Assembly: GCF_000661955.1 (NCBI RefSeq)
Contig: NZ_CP007597.1
Coordinates: 1,977,605-2,041,604 of the forward strand
Length of the DNA: 64,000 nucleotides
Reading direction: 5' to 3'
Source of the DNA: Stenotrophomonas rhizophila
GTDB lineage: Bacteria > Pseudomonadota > Gammaproteobacteria > Xanthomonadales > Xanthomonadaceae
Shown piece after piece: positions 36,589-45,413 of the stretch (the stretch's first letter is position 1; the number at the start of each line of letters is the position of its first letter). The translations under genes were made by a program, and so were the position numbers. The notes under the pieces are model-generated. The model saw only the letters and a program-made list of their open reading frames with translations. It did not search any database and was not told where the DNA came from.

Positions 36589-37713
36589 TCAGCCAAGCTT
36601 CGGCGCAGACTGATCCGGTGACCAGATCCAGAAGGTGGTTCCGAACTCGTTTCCGTCCAAATGGGGAAAGCGGTCCTCCTTCTTGAAGTATCGCGTTGAG
36701 CCCATCTTTGCCGGTGTATACCACCAGCCGCTTTGGGGAACCAGCTCGCCCCCTGCGACTCGGTGTGGTCTTGTTGAGCTCGGGAAAGACGAGAGCCCCG
36801 TATAGCTGCCATCATGATCCTCGTACTCACCGTCCAGCAGTTCGACGAAGTACCACTTGCACGGACGGCCTTCGAATCCCTGCAGGGCGACGGCCGCCGG
36901 TGCAAAATCCACGCGCGCTCGATCACTGTCATCGATCTTTGGTAAGTGTCGATGCTGAGGTTCATTGATCAACGCATGAAGGCCTGATTCGTCGGACCAG
37001 AGTCCGGCTCTGCCGACCCGCTCCAAGGCGATCTTTCCGAAGTCGTTCAACGTATACGTATCGCCCAGTTCTCCATAGCCGCCGGTCCAGCCGAACTGAA
37101 GTGCCCCCATGGGATCATCCTGCGGAACGTAAACGCCTGTGCGTGGCGGAGTTTGGCCGCTCACGCATTCAATATCGGTCCTTACGCGAAAGCAGGGAAT
37201 ACGTGGAAAGTCCTGCCTGTTCTTTTCCCACAACAATGAGAAAACGAAGTCATTCCAGGTGGTGGGGCGCCGCATCATACGGCTGATGTTGCCAGCGTAC
37301 TTGAAGACAGCTTCTGCGCGACTTTGGAACGATGCCTCCTGTTCGCCGGTCGCCCAGATCATCTGGAAGGCGTACTCTTGCAACATTCTGGAGCACTGAC
37401 GTTCGCCGGCCTCGCTGTAGCGTTCGTAACTGCGAGCTGCAATGGCTCTGATCACTTTCTCTTTGAAGTCTACCAGTGCGGGAAACGCATGGGTTGAGAA
37501 GTGCCCAGCCGTATCGGCTGGCTGCCAATTGGCGAGTGAGCGACCCGCAGCGTCCAGACCACCACGATCCTCCAAAATTTCGTCGGTGAAGCCGATCAGC
37601 TGATTGATCTGTTCCAACAGGCCTCTGAGGTAGGGCATGGAAGCGAAGTGGTAGAGCAGCGCAGCTTGACGGCGGTGCCACGGATTTAGCTCTTGGTTGA
37701 CTGTCTGCATCAT
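36589..37713 (-). CDS. Putative immunity protein, Imm71/Imm72-like
   Basis: 374 aa, no signal peptide or membrane segment, so cytoplasmic. N-terminal ~170 residues are helical (LLEQINQLIGFTDEILEDRGG, YSEAGERQCSRMLQEYAFQM); the C-terminal half has LQFGWTGGYGELGDTYTLND and KWYFVELLDGEYEDHDGSYTG, which I recall from the Imm71/Imm72 immunity families; a profile search is needed. Starts two bases after the stop of the 541-aa effector. A cytoplasmic partner implies that the toxin acts in the cytoplasm. Confidence 0.65.
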   Translation of the reverse strand: MMQTVNQELNPWHRRQAALLYHFASMPYLRGLLEQINQLIGFTDEILEDRGGLDAAGRSLANWQPADTAGHFSTHAFPALVDFKEKVIRAIAARSYERYSEAGERQCSRMLQEYAFQMIWATGEQEASFQSRAEAVFKYAGNISRMMRRPTTWNDFVFSLLWEKNRQDFPRIPCFRVRTDIECVSGQTPPRTGVYVPQDDPMGALQFGWTGGYGELGDTYTLNDFGKIALERVGRAGLWSDESGLHALINEPQHRHLPKIDDSDRARVDFAPAAVALQGFEGRPCKWYFVELLDGEYEDHDGSYTGLSSFPSSTRPHRVAGGELVPQSGWWYTPAKMGSTRYFKKEDRFPHLDGNEFGTTFWIWSPDQSAPKLG

Positions 37714-37715
37714 GC

Positions 37716-39341
37716 TTAGCTTTTGGTTACCTGTCCGGGAAGATTGGGCAAGCCCAATCTGACGTCGTTCAATTGAGTGCCGAAGTCCGTGCTTCCCCAG
37801 CGTGTATCGAACGGGCCTAGAATGCTTGGGTGATTGATCTTGGTGCGTAGGCTGGGATACTTGATCTGCTCATGTGGTGGAAGATTCCTCCACGTCGCGT
37901 AGGTCATTGTGCTTGGGGTCAGTTGGCCAGTCGCCTGGTCAACCTTGAAATAGGTGGCGCTATCGCCAGCAGCACCGCCTGGTGCAAGAAATGGATTTCC
38001 GTCTGCGTCATAGGTCAGGGTTCCGTTGAACTTGATCTGTTCGTATCCCCCTTCAAGATGATGGTCTGGCAGGTCGTCCTTGATCTGTGCCGATGCCTCG
38101 CCACGCCATACTTTTACCTTCTCGCCGGCCTTGATTTCGTAGACGACGAACTGGCCATTTGGATTCCAGTCAGGCCAGACTGCCAAGAACTTGCGCCACT
38201 CTGCTTTCGGGTCCTTGGAGCGCATGATTCTGTTGAAGACCTCTTCGCTCATCCAGTCTGCGCCAGCTGCAAAATTGCTGGGCGAGACGACGCGGTACAG
38301 CTTCATTGGGCCCTCAAGGGTAGCTTCAACGAGCTTCGTGAAGCTTTCAATTTGCGCATCTGTAAGCGCTGGATAGCCTTCTGCCGTCTTTGCATCAACC
38401 TTCTTGCGCTGACTTATGGGGTCCAGCGGTAAGTTCTTGGTTGGCTTGCCCGTACCCAACCAAGCTGGGGGCGGACTTGAGCGACGCATCAGCGTCACCG
38501 CATGCGCCTCCGGCAGTGTTCCAGAAAAATGTACGTTTCCTGCGTCCAGAACGCCGCGGCGCTGGACGAGATCTTCAATCTCCAATCGCCGAATGATCTC
38601 ATCCAGAGTCCTCAGCGCGGGAGCGGTGAACTCGGTGATCTTTCTTCTTGCCAAGCTGCGAACGTTGTTCACCAGCTTGAGCGTCTCCTGTGCGGCGGGA
38701 CCAACCACAGGGATGTGCTTGGCATAGCCCAGGAGGTTGTCCATCAGCTTGATGGCGCGGTCGAATGCATCGAGCAGGATCTTTGGGCTGACCAGGGCGC
38801 GTACCACGCGGGTCTGGTTGGCCAGTTCATGGAACAGGCGATCCCATTTCAGCGCCTTCCAGTATTTCATCACCTCGCGTCGGCGCAGGAAGGTAATTAC
38901 CCAATCCATCGCCTCGTCGACTGCACGTGCCACGTGATTCAGACCGGCGCGGCGCACGTAGATGAAGAAGATCTTGAGAACGCCCTTGAGGAGCGAACCC
39001 ACAGTGGGGATCAGACCAACAAGGGTCAGTACCAGTCCGACCCACGCCCAGGTGTTGCTGGTGTCGTCATTGATCTGTTTGCAGTTGGCAACGACATCAC
39101 GGACGTCACAGACCTGATCAACGCCCGGAATCATGGAGATCGCGGTGTCGAAGGCGATCTGACCTGTAGTGCGCTCCTGGTTGAAGTCGCCCTGGATGGC
39201 TTCCCACAGCCATTCGACTACGTTCTTGGAGCCGTCAGTGACGTTCTTGTACTGCTCGGTGACGAAGGCCAGCGCTTCCCGCAACTGCTGAAGGGTAACC
39301 GGGGCTGCTTCGTTCGGGCGATCGTGACCTGAATCAGCCAT
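37716..39341 (-). CDS. Predicted T6SS effector with membrane-type N-terminal region and unassigned C-terminal toxin domain
   Basis: 541 aa from ATG 39341, overlapping the vgrG2 stop by 8 bp. Residues ~60-130 resemble the translocation region of T6SS effectors (FDTAISMIPGVDQVCDVRD, then WVGLVLTLVGLIPTVGSLL). The middle is helical. Residues ~320-541 form a separate domain with KLYRVVSPSNF, VVYEIKAGEKVKVWRGEAS and LEGGYEQIKFN. The order Arg350, Ser417-region and GGYEQ recalls ADP-ribosyltransferase-type toxins, but this is a weak guess. Followed at 2 bp by a cytoplasmic immunity-like gene. DNA here is visibly richer in A/T than the vgrG genes. Confidence 0.72.
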   Translation of the reverse strand: MADSGHDRPNEAAPVTLQQLREALAFVTEQYKNVTDGSKNVVEWLWEAIQGDFNQERTTGQIAFDTAISMIPGVDQVCDVRDVVANCKQINDDTSNTWAWVGLVLTLVGLIPTVGSLLKGVLKIFFIYVRRAGLNHVARAVDEAMDWVITFLRRREVMKYWKALKWDRLFHELANQTRVVRALVSPKILLDAFDRAIKLMDNLLGYAKHIPVVGPAAQETLKLVNNVRSLARRKITEFTAPALRTLDEIIRRLEIEDLVQRRGVLDAGNVHFSGTLPEAHAVTLMRRSSPPPAWLGTGKPTKNLPLDPISQRKKVDAKTAEGYPALTDAQIESFTKLVEATLEGPMKLYRVVSPSNFAAGADWMSEEVFNRIMRSKDPKAEWRKFLAVWPDWNPNGQFVVYEIKAGEKVKVWRGEASAQIKDDLPDHHLEGGYEQIKFNGTLTYDADGNPFLAPGGAAGDSATYFKVDQATGQLTPSTMTYATWRNLPPHEQIKYPSLRTKINHPSILGPFDTRWGSTDFGTQLNDVRLGLPNLPGQVTKS

Positions 39342-42081
39342 GCGTATTGCCCTGCAGGTTGGCAATCAGCTCCAGGTCGGGCCAGGCAGTGTCCCGTGTC
39401 GGATCGCGTGGCTCGTAGATGACTTTCGCGACCTTCTTTTCGGGTATGGGGCCGTGATGCGCCTTGCCCTCTGCGTCCAGCTTGCCCTGAATCGTAGATC
39501 CGTCTTCGAAGTGGATCTCGTATGGCGTCCCTGCCAGTGCCTGCATCGTGTCAACGTCCATGTAATTGAGTGCTATCCAGTGCGTGGCTTCCTGCGCGCC
39601 GCTGGGAAGCGGGGGGAGGAATGCTTCATCCTTGGCACCGCCCAGGAACGGATGCTGCCCGGCCTTGACGGTAAACGTGCCGGGACAGCTGAAGGTGATG
39701 TCCCCACCCTCCAGCGTGATCGCGCTGTTGCCGGCCTGCAGCACCACTTTCTGCTGGGCCAGCACGTCGATGCGGTCGTCGGTGGCGGTGATGGTGATGG
39801 CCTGGTCGGCCAGCAGTTCGAGCTCGCCGGTGTGCGCCTGCAGGCTGACCGGCCCGTTGGCCGCGATCACCTTGATCGGGCCGTCCTGCGTAAACAGCGC
39901 GGTGTGCTCGCCGGACACGGTGGAGACGGTTTCGCCGGCGCTGATGTGCAGGTCCTGCTGCACGGTCATCTGCAGGTTCTGCCCGGCGTAGGCCACCGCA
40001 CTGGCCGGGGTGGTCCAGATGATCTGCTCGGGCGACTCGGCCAGCAGCAGGGCCGCGGCAAAGCGCTCCACCGGGTTGCTGCCCGGGGTGCGGCCATCAT
40101 CGGGCTTCATTGCAGACTGGCCGTTGACCTCGCCGTCGTACTTGCCGTCCACCTGCGGATCGATCTTCTCGCGCAGCTGGGTGGTGCTTTTCAGCGCCGA
40201 TAGGGCCGGTACGTTCTGCTGCTGCAGGGTGTCGTGCATGCCTTCCAGGCTGCGTTCGGCGCCCTTGAGCTGGGCCACGGCCTCGTTGCTGTCCAGCACC
40301 GTGGAGGCGCCATTGCTGCGCGCGGTGGTGGAGATCAGCAGGCCCTTGGCCGCGTGCACGTTGCCCCAGCCCTGGGTGGCCAGCTCGAAGCCCTGGCCGC
40401 GCAGTGCGCCGCGGCGGGTGTCGCCATGTTCGATCAGGTAGCCCAGCTCCAGCCGGCTGTCGGCCAGCGAGGTCTGCAGGCGCGTGCGCAGCTGCCCGGG
40501 GGTGTCATCGATCACCCACTGCTGGGTGCCGCCACCGTCATGGGACTGCGTATGCAGGCCGCTGAGCACGCCCGGATGCTGGGCCTTCTCGTCGATGCCG
40601 CCGCCAAAGGGTGGGGCGACCTCGCCGTTGTAGAGCTGGCCGGTGATGCGCGGCTGGTCGATGTCCCCATGCAGGAACTCCACCAGCACCTCGCTGCCGA
40701 TGCGCGGCAGGAAATGCGTGCCCCAGTTCGGCCCGGCCACCCACTCGGCCACCGGCACCCAGCTGCCGCTGGTCTGGTCGCCCGGGGCATGCCCGGTGAG
40801 CTTGCTGCCGGTGTCGGTCAGCCCGCCCGGGTTGGGCGCGGTGCCGCGCTGCCAGCCGAACTGGATGCGTACCTGGTGCTCGCGATTGGGCGTGACCACG
40901 CTGTCGGACACGCCGACCACGCGGGCGGTCTGCGGGCCGTGCAGAGTCGGCCGGTCCTGCGGCAACGCCCGGATCGGGGCGTCGCTAGGGGCGGCCAGGA
41001 AGCGGTTGCGATAGCTGCCGTTCTCCAGGGCGGATTCGCCAAGCAGTTCAACGATGCCGTGGCCCAGGTTATTGACGGCCACATGCGCTACCGCCAACAG
41101 CTGGAAGGTCTGGCCCTGGTGCTGCGGGTGCTGGGTGAGGGTGAAGCGGTTGCCGGCGGCCAGCACGCGCACGCTGCCGCTGCCCTGGAACAGGGTCATC
41201 GGTACGCGCAGCGCATTCAGACGGGCCTGGGCCTCATCGTCGGCCGAGGCGCCCTTGCCGAAGCGGCCGGCACGTGGCTGCACATAGACTTCCAGCGCCG
41301 GCAGCTCGCCGGCCTCGGCCTGGCTCTGGCCGCTCACCGCCTGGAGCTGCTCGCTGTGCCAGCTGGCCACGCTGCTGGCGTTGGGGACCAGCTGGCGCTG
41401 CTCGGCAAACGCGGTGATGCCATCGAGTGCCTCGGCCATGTCGGCGCGATGGAAGCGCTGTGCGCCCAGGTCGGTCAGTTCGGCGCCCGGCTCGAAGACC
41501 ACGAGCGTATGTGCGGCGGTATCGCCCTGGGTCTGCTCGATCCGCCAGGCCAGGCCGGCCTCGGCCAGCAGCCGGGTGACAAAGCCCCAGTCGCTCTCGC
41601 GGTACTGGGTGGTGATGGCGCGGGCGGGCAGGGCGGACTGCACGTCGAAGCGGAACACCGCCTGCGGGTAGTCGCCGAAGATCTGCTCGCAGATGGTGCG
41701 GGTGTCCAGTTCCTGGAAGATCACCGCGTTGCGGCGCAGTTCCAGCAGCGCCGTCCACGGCTCCAGGGTGAGCCGGTAGCGGGCCAGGCCACCGTCGCTG
41801 CCCAGCTGGGCCACCTCGGTACACAGCCCATGCCACTGACGCAGGCCGCCGTCGGCTTGCCGCAGCTGCAGGGTGAGCGGCTGTTCCAGCCACGGGTCCA
41901 TGTCCAGGAACGCATCGGTGGACAGGCAGTCGATCTCGAAGCGGGTGCTGCCGCAGACCGATTCCTGGCCCTCGAAACGCTCCACGACCAGGCCTGGGGC
42001 AGGGCCCTGCAGCTGGATCAGACGTGCCTGCTGCGAAGGAGAGGCGAGGGCGGCAAGCGCCGCTGAGCGGGAGATATCCAT
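39334..42081 (-). CDS. vgrG: VgrG2, T6SS spike protein with DUF2345 and variable tail
   Basis: 915 aa from ATG 42081 (MDISRSAALAAL, matching the VgrG1 start style); the frame upstream to 42153 has no family match. Core nearly identical to VgrG1. The C-terminal ~100 residues differ completely: THWIALNYMDVDTMQALAG then TPYEIHFEDGSTIQGKLDAEG, which looks like a small transthyretin-like beta domain of the kind that docks effectors in other VgrGs. Followed by its own effector with an 8-bp overlap. Confidence 0.95.
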   Translation of the reverse strand: MDISRSAALAALASPSQQARLIQLQGPAPGLVVERFEGQESVCGSTRFEIDCLSTDAFLDMDPWLEQPLTLQLRQADGGLRQWHGLCTEVAQLGSDGGLARYRLTLEPWTALLELRRNAVIFQELDTRTICEQIFGDYPQAVFRFDVQSALPARAITTQYRESDWGFVTRLLAEAGLAWRIEQTQGDTAAHTLVVFEPGAELTDLGAQRFHRADMAEALDGITAFAEQRQLVPNASSVASWHSEQLQAVSGQSQAEAGELPALEVYVQPRAGRFGKGASADDEAQARLNALRVPMTLFQGSGSVRVLAAGNRFTLTQHPQHQGQTFQLLAVAHVAVNNLGHGIVELLGESALENGSYRNRFLAAPSDAPIRALPQDRPTLHGPQTARVVGVSDSVVTPNREHQVRIQFGWQRGTAPNPGGLTDTGSKLTGHAPGDQTSGSWVPVAEWVAGPNWGTHFLPRIGSEVLVEFLHGDIDQPRITGQLYNGEVAPPFGGGIDEKAQHPGVLSGLHTQSHDGGGTQQWVIDDTPGQLRTRLQTSLADSRLELGYLIEHGDTRRGALRGQGFELATQGWGNVHAAKGLLISTTARSNGASTVLDSNEAVAQLKGAERSLEGMHDTLQQQNVPALSALKSTTQLREKIDPQVDGKYDGEVNGQSAMKPDDGRTPGSNPVERFAAALLLAESPEQIIWTTPASAVAYAGQNLQMTVQQDLHISAGETVSTVSGEHTALFTQDGPIKVIAANGPVSLQAHTGELELLADQAITITATDDRIDVLAQQKVVLQAGNSAITLEGGDITFSCPGTFTVKAGQHPFLGGAKDEAFLPPLPSGAQEATHWIALNYMDVDTMQALAGTPYEIHFEDGSTIQGKLDAEGKAHHGPIPEKKVAKVIYEPRDPTRDTAWPDLELIANLQGNTHG
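39641..42036 (-). repeat. vgrG core direct repeat, copy 2
   Basis: Partner of 32958-35353. Same length, same strand. Recombination between the copies would remove 6.68 kb: the broken gene, the immunity gene, the 541-aa effector and one vgrG tail. Confidence 0.9.
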
Positions 42082-42113
42082 ATCGTCGTCAGGCTTCTTG
42101 GAAGATGGGCGAA

Positions 42114-42137
42114 GATGCGCACGTTCCTGTGCGCATC
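42114..42137. other. Hairpin between tssL and vgrG2
   Basis: GATGCGCAC-GTTCCT-GTGCGCATC, perfect 9-bp stem with a 6-base loop, in the 156-bp gap between tssL and vgrG2. No T run follows on the minus strand, so it is not a standard terminator; it may be an attenuating or processing hairpin that sets spike/cargo levels. Confidence 0.55.
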
Positions 42138-42237
42138 CGCATGAGGTCGACACGGACCGTCATGCGCTGAAAACTGCTTGCTGCCCCGGTGGAGCAGCGC
42201 AAGGTCGCCGGGCCAAGGGCCGACGACCCTGTCTGGT

Positions 42238-43032
42238 TCAGGGCAGCGTGATGGTGATGTGCGCCGTACGCTGTGGCATCTGCACCACATCGTTGTACGC
42301 CGCCATCCGCTGCTGGGTTTCGTGACCCAGATAGAAGCGCAGGCCGAAGAAGCCGAGCAGGCCGAACCCGGCCACCAGGGCCGCAGGCATCCACAGCGGC
42401 ACCACGCGGCGCAGGCTGTGGCGCACGTTGTCCGGTGGCAGTGCATGCGGCGCGAAGCCGTGGCGCTTGCCCTTGAGGTACACGATCTCATCGCCCAGGC
42501 GGGCGGTGAGGTAGCCGAGCTTCTCGGTGCCTTCCAGGCGGTACTTGCCCTCGAAGCCCATCAGCAGGCAGAAGTGGTACACCTCCAGCGACGGCAGGCG
42601 CGGGGCGCCCTGGCGGCGCAGCTCTTCAAGCCGGTCGAAGAAGTGCTCACCGGCCAGGTGTTCGCCGAACAGGCGCAGCTGCAGCGGGTTGCGCTCCCAG
42701 GACTCATGCAGCGACGACGGCTGCGACAGGATCGCTTCGTCCACCGCGGCGCAGAACGCGTACTTGGCTGCGTAGACGTCTTCGGAGGCGATGCCCATGC
42801 GGTTGGCGTTGCGCTCCACACCGTCCAGGAACTTCTGCACGGTCGACACGAACGCTTCGCCGTCGGAGGGCAGCTGCCCACGCTTGAGCAACAGCAGCAG
42901 GTAGAAGCCATCGGCCATCAGGTCCTGCAGGCTCTGCGGGTTGGCCGCCTGCGGGGCAGGCGCGGCCAGGCCGCCATGCGAGCTCAGCGAGGGCATCGGG
43001 CCCGGGGTAGGGGGCAGGGGCGAATTCATCAT
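42238..43032 (-). CDS. tssL: TssL (DotU/IcmH), T6SS membrane complex protein
   Basis: 264 aa. Cytoplasmic helical DotU domain (~30-200; FYLLLLLKRGQLPSDGEAF, AFCAAVDEAILSQPSSLHES, GFEGKYRLEG) and one C-terminal membrane helix (~VVPLWMPAALVAGFGLLGFF). It is the short form, without the OmpA-like wall-binding domain. Overlaps tssK by ATGATG. Partners TssM and TssJ in the envelope complex; TssM is not in the window. Confidence 0.95.
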   Translation of the reverse strand: MMNSPLPPTPGPMPSLSSHGGLAAPAPQAANPQSLQDLMADGFYLLLLLKRGQLPSDGEAFVSTVQKFLDGVERNANRMGIASEDVYAAKYAFCAAVDEAILSQPSSLHESWERNPLQLRLFGEHLAGEHFFDRLEELRRQGAPRLPSLEVYHFCLLMGFEGKYRLEGTEKLGYLTARLGDEIVYLKGKRHGFAPHALPPDNVRHSLRRVVPLWMPAALVAGFGLLGFFGLRFYLGHETQQRMAAYNDVVQMPQRTAHITITLP

Positions 43033-44381
43033 GAGGTCACCGCGACAAGTTCCATTTTGAGGTCGGCAATACCGGACGGCACGTACACCATCAGCGACTG
43101 CGACTTGAGCATGCGCTCATAGAGTGCGCCGCGCGTATCCAGTTCGAAGTAGTGACTGCCCGGGCGCACCGGGATGGCGGCCGGCACCTGGTTGGCGTGG
43201 GTGAGCTTGACGCCGGGCAGCGCCGACAGCACGCACTTTTCCACGTCGTCGGGGGCGCCGATCTTGAAGCGCACCGGCACCGTCTGCACCAGCTCCTGCG
43301 CCGGCACGTCGGCCGACACCGCCAGGTAGAACGAGGCATCGCCATCGATGCGCTGCGAGTCCAGCCGGCCCAGATGGTAGGACGGCTTGACCTCGTTGAG
43401 CGCGATCTTGAAGTAACGCGCCGAAATCACCGTGTCCAGCAGCGTGCGGATGATCTCGAACAGCTGCCGGAAGCCGGCTTCGGGCTGCGCGTGCAGGTAG
43501 CGCGGCAGATCGTTGAGCGCATACGCATTGGAGAACGTCAGCATCGCCCCGGCCATGCGCAGCAGTTCCTGGTGCAGGCGTTCGGGGTGCAGCTGCGGAT
43601 GGTGGTACAGGTGCGCCAGCGAACTGAACGACGAGTTGATCGTGTGCAGCAGCCAGAACGAGGCGATGTCGCCCGAGCGGAACTCGATGATGTTCTTCGA
43701 TGGTTCGCGGTGCAGGCCGTACAGCGCGTCCACCTTGGCCTGCAGCGAATCGAGGATGCCGCGCAGTTCCCGATGCAGGGTCGGCGAGGCTTCCAGGTGT
43801 GCGCACGGCGGGATGAACTCGTCGTCGAGCTCGAACCCGCCGGTGGACGTGCGGCGGATGCGCGCCAGTGCCACGGTGGAATACGGATCGCGCGGGTTCT
43901 CGTCGGTCAGCAGCTTCACCGCCTTGCCGAGGAAGCCAAGTTCGGCCTCCACCGCGTCGGTGTAGAGGTCGTTGGCGCCGCGATTGATCTGGCGATAGCG
44001 GGCCAGCTGGCTCGACTCGGCATCGGCGCAGTTGTCGCCGTCATCGCGCAGCAACGGCAGTGCGAGGTGGATCACCGTGGACTGCACGCCGGGCGGCAGG
44101 TCCTTCAGCGAGAGCGCATCGGGCAGTGCGTCGTGCACTGGCGCGTCGTAGCTCTCGCCATCGGGAAACACGGCCGAAATGTCCAGCGGACGCAGCGTGC
44201 CGCTGCCGAGTGCCTGCGGATCGAAACGCACGCGACGGCAGCCCCAGGCATAGGGGTGCAGCGTGAGTGACAGGTCCTGCAGACGCGCCTCGTGATAAGC
44301 ATCCTGGCGCTGGAAATGCTGGGGCCTCAGGAACAGGCCTTCACCCCAGAGAACTTTGGACATCCTGCTTACATATGCCAC
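43029..44381 (-). CDS. tssK: TssK, T6SS baseplate protein
   Basis: 450 aa from GTG 44381, chosen because AAGGA lies 7 bases upstream; the ATG at 44363 (MSKVLWGEGLFLRPQHFQRQ) is the alternative and closer to most family starts. Contains the conserved VLWGEGLFLRPQHFQ opening, shoulder and head domains; links the baseplate to TssL. Overlaps tssL by four bases. Confidence 0.95.
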   Translation of the reverse strand: MAYVSRMSKVLWGEGLFLRPQHFQRQDAYHEARLQDLSLTLHPYAWGCRRVRFDPQALGSGTLRPLDISAVFPDGESYDAPVHDALPDALSLKDLPPGVQSTVIHLALPLLRDDGDNCADAESSQLARYRQINRGANDLYTDAVEAELGFLGKAVKLLTDENPRDPYSTVALARIRRTSTGGFELDDEFIPPCAHLEASPTLHRELRGILDSLQAKVDALYGLHREPSKNIIEFRSGDIASFWLLHTINSSFSSLAHLYHHPQLHPERLHQELLRMAGAMLTFSNAYALNDLPRYLHAQPEAGFRQLFEIIRTLLDTVISARYFKIALNEVKPSYHLGRLDSQRIDGDASFYLAVSADVPAQELVQTVPVRFKIGAPDDVEKCVLSALPGVKLTHANQVPAAIPVRPGSHYFELDTRGALYERMLKSQSLMVYVPSGIADLKMELVAVTS

Positions 44382-44523
44382 ATTTCAATCCTTGGAAATC
44401 TCGGGCCAACCCCGCCCGATACACACTAGGTTTCCACACACACTCCCAAGACAGGAATGTGAAAGTGCGAGATGCATCACGTTTTCGATGCCCGGCTACT
44501 CAACAATACTACCGCATGCCGGG

Positions 44524-44539
44524 ATTCTGACGTCAGAAT
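44524..44539. promoter_or_regulatory. Perfect 16-bp palindrome between tssJ and tssK
   Basis: ATTCTGACGTCAGAAT lies 11 bases past the tssJ stop in the 168-bp gap before tssK. It may be a regulator site for a tssK promoter or a small stem; no T run follows. Confidence 0.45.
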
Positions 44540-44549
44540 GCAGGCATCT

Positions 44550-45176
44550 TCAACGAGGAGAGACGCAGCGCACGGAAGCGAGACTGCCCGGGTCCCCTGA
44601 CACACGTGTGACCAGGGCCTGGCTGTCAGTCGTCAGTGCGCAGGCATGGATTCCCACCGTAATACCTTCGTTGGCCAGGTTCTTGTGCTTGCCGTCGAAC
44701 GCGAACCGCCAGCGGCCTTCGGCCGGTGCGCGGAACAGGGCGACCACACCGAGCACCGCGGTCCCTTCACTCAACTGTTCCTTGAGCTCCTGGCGATTGC
44801 CCGGGGTCAGCACGATCTCGTTGACCGACAACAGGTCTGCACCCAGCGCGGCCTGTTCGCCACTCTGGTCGAGGAACGCATTGAAGGGCGCCTGCTCGAA
44901 GCGCTGTGCACTGCGCAGGTGGTAGACCTTCACCACCGCGGCGGTGGCGCGCTTGTCGTTGCCGGCGTTGAGGTTGATGCCGGCCAGCAGCCGCAGGGGA
45001 ACCACCGGCGGTGCCTCCGGTTGCGCATCACGGATCCCGACCGCCTGCAGTGTCTTGTCCATGGCCTTGCCCAGCCCGCCGCTCGCGCAGCCGGTCAATG
45101 ACAATGACATCGCCGTGACAAGACATATAAGAGTGTGACGCCCTAAGCAGAAATTTCGGCTCATGAGGGGTTTCAT
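44550..45176 (-). CDS. tssJ: TssJ, T6SS outer-membrane lipoprotein
   Basis: 208 aa from ATG 45176 (an internal ATG at 45164 is also possible). Signal peptide with lipobox LTGC (Cys30), then the TssJ beta sandwich with PLRLLAGINLNAGNDKRATA, VVKVYHLRSAQRFEQAPFNA and FRAPAEGRWRF. Anchors the TssJLM membrane complex in the outer membrane. First gene of the minus arm, divergent from the TPR lipoprotein gene. Confidence 0.93.
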   Translation of the reverse strand: MKPLMSRNFCLGRHTLICLVTAMSLSLTGCASGGLGKAMDKTLQAVGIRDAQPEAPPVVPLRLLAGINLNAGNDKRATAAVVKVYHLRSAQRFEQAPFNAFLDQSGEQAALGADLLSVNEIVLTPGNRQELKEQLSEGTAVLGVVALFRAPAEGRWRFAFDGKHKNLANEGITVGIHACALTTDSQALVTRVSGDPGSLASVRCVSPR

Positions 45177-45278
45177 GCATTCTCGGACGGAGGGTTGGGG
45201 ATGGTGATCAGCGGGGCGTTGCGAAGCCGCATGTACGTCAAGATCGCGGAAGACAGTGTGAAAAACGGCAACGTTGCA

Positions 45279-45307
45279 TTGAAACACTCTATGCGCTTCA
45301 CTATACC
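45279..45307 (+). promoter_or_regulatory. Predicted sigma-70 promoter for the plus T6SS arm
   Basis: TTGAAA (45279-45284), 17-bp spacer, TATACC (45302-45307), about 107 bp before the TPR lipoprotein ATG, inside the 237-bp divergent region 45177-45413. No sigma-54 type GG-N10-GC element with good match was seen there. Confidence 0.5.
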
Positions 45308-45413
45308 CCTGCGTATTTGCAGTTGTACACTTGCGGCGGTAAGGGAAGGGAATCCCGTGTGTTGTATCGGCGGGGACCGGACTCACCTTTAGAAGTTTCC
45401 ATGAGGGATTGGC

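Noticed and set aside
36422..36724. 100-codon minus-strand frame between the immunity gene and the broken gene
   Set aside because: Mostly overlaps the immunity gene in another frame and lacks a ribosome site.
32958..42036. Long direct repeat as a mobile element
   Set aside because: The repeat lies within vgrG coding sequence, has no inverted ends, no target duplication and no transposase; it is a gene duplication.
42114..42137. Rho-independent terminator after tssL
   Set aside because: The stem is perfect but there is no T run on the minus strand, so I list it only as a hairpin.
45177..45413. Sigma-54 promoter for the T6SS
   Set aside because: No good TGGC-N8-TTGC type match was found; a sigma-70-like TTGAAA-N17-TATACC fits better.
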